From contig NZ_UYXQ01000003.1 of assembly GCF_900624995.1 (NCBI RefSeq), positions 124,001 through 188,000 of the forward strand: DNA of 64,000 nucleotides. The letters run 5' to 3'. A program made the position numbers and the translations under genes. Under the pieces are notes generated by a model, which was given only the letters and a program-made list of their open reading frames with translations, had not been told where the DNA came from and did not search any database. Origin of the DNA: Pseudomonas antarctica. GTDB taxonomy: Bacteria > Pseudomonadota > Gammaproteobacteria > Pseudomonadales > Pseudomonadaceae. Of this stretch, positions 63,635-64,000 are shown in pieces (position 1 is the first letter of the stretch; each line of letters starts with the position of its first letter).

Positions 63635-64000
63635 GGGGAGATCCTTTGAGGGCAGCCAGTGGCGATTGCGGGTCCAGCAACGAGGTGCGGATAAAGTGCA
63701 GGTAGCTTTTCACCCGGCGCAGGGCCGAGGTGTCGAAGTGCGGGGCGAAGGGTTCGTCGGTGGCCTGCACGCGGCTGATCGCATGGTCGACGGCAATCAG
63801 GCCGCGCTCCAGGTTGCTCGCGCTCGGTTGCAGAAACAGCCGCACCAGCGAGCGGCCCATCACGCGGATCGCCTGGCGCCATGGCTGGGATTCGGCATAC
63901 GCAGGGTGCACCGGCAAAATCGCCTGCTCCTTGCGCAGCTCGATGATTGCGTGGCCGACTTCCAGCACCACGAACATCCAGCGCAGCAGGTTGCGCTGCA
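63624..64000 (-). CDS. FUSC-family transporter (AaeB-like), C-terminal part
   Basis: The last 125 residues or so of a FUSC inner-membrane transporter, with the rest beyond the right edge. The visible part is a cytoplasmic helical domain (EVGHAIIELRKEQAILPVHP; DTSALRRVKSYLHFIRTSLL). The family is assigned mostly from context with DUF1656 and HlyD genes. Confidence 0.82.
   Translation of the reverse strand, partial: QRNLLRWMFVVLEVGHAIIELRKEQAILPVHPAYAESQPWRQAIRVMGRSLVRLFLQPSASNLERGLIAVDHAISRVQATDEPFAPHFDTSALRRVKSYLHFIRTSLLDPQSPLAALKGSPHAA

Overview
The window reads as the chromosome of a Pseudomonas of the P. fluorescens group. The evidence is high-GC coding DNA, a complete twelve-gene alginate operon in the usual Pseudomonas order, an hmgA/hmgR pair, an aapJQMP amino-acid transporter, an esterase matching the P. 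fluorescens EstB type, and many copies of the GTGGGAGCGGGCTTGCTCGC repeat family typical of this group. I saw no tRNA, rRNA, CRISPR array, transposase or integrase.

Layout. 1-7.6 kb: homogentisate catabolism (hmgA cut by the edge, hmgR), PBP4-type dacB, a TonB-dependent siderophore receptor, a GST-fold protein, a GIY-YIG protein and an NTF2-like protein. 7.7-18.7 kb: a chaperone-usher pilus locus built from eight DUF1120 proteins. A divergent arm carries one DUF1120 gene, a LuxR-type response regulator and an orphan receiver-Hpt protein. The main operon carries four DUF1120 subunits, chaperone, usher, a two-domain adhesin-like protein, an internally deleted subunit and a last subunit. 18.7-25.8 kb: MFS exporter with GntR regulator, the mqsRA toxin-antitoxin pair, and the aap operon. 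26-38 kb: estB, rhlB, moaCDE, a subtilase autotransporter, phoH, a deacetylase-like protein with altered metal motifs, and yaaA. 38-55 kb: the alginate operon algD-8-44-K-E-G-X-L-I-J-F-A with a long upstream regulatory region and a strong terminator. 55-64 kb: a DUF3077-like gene behind a translationally coupled leader ORF, a small membrane protein, an SDR, a Septu-like PtuA/PtuB pair of lower GC, a LysR/MFS/NTF2-like cluster, a 600-base palindromic repeat element, and an aaeAXB-like efflux operon cut by the right edge.

How it works together. Alginate: AlgA and AlgD make GDP-mannuronate, Alg8 and Alg44 polymerise it under c-di-GMP control, AlgI/J/F/X acetylate it, AlgG epimerises it, AlgL trims stray polymer, and AlgK/AlgE export it. 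The DUF1120 operon should build a second cell-surface structure, probably controlled by the adjacent two-component proteins. I found no sensor kinase for them in the window.

Most interesting for follow-up: the DUF1120 pilus and its orphan phosphorelay, the 22-base palindrome between its two arms, the 39-codon leader ORF ending inside a ribosome-binding site at 55.2 kb, the Septu-like pair, the repeat and G-tracts inside the alginate operon, and the two related palindromic elements at 36.9 and 62 kb.
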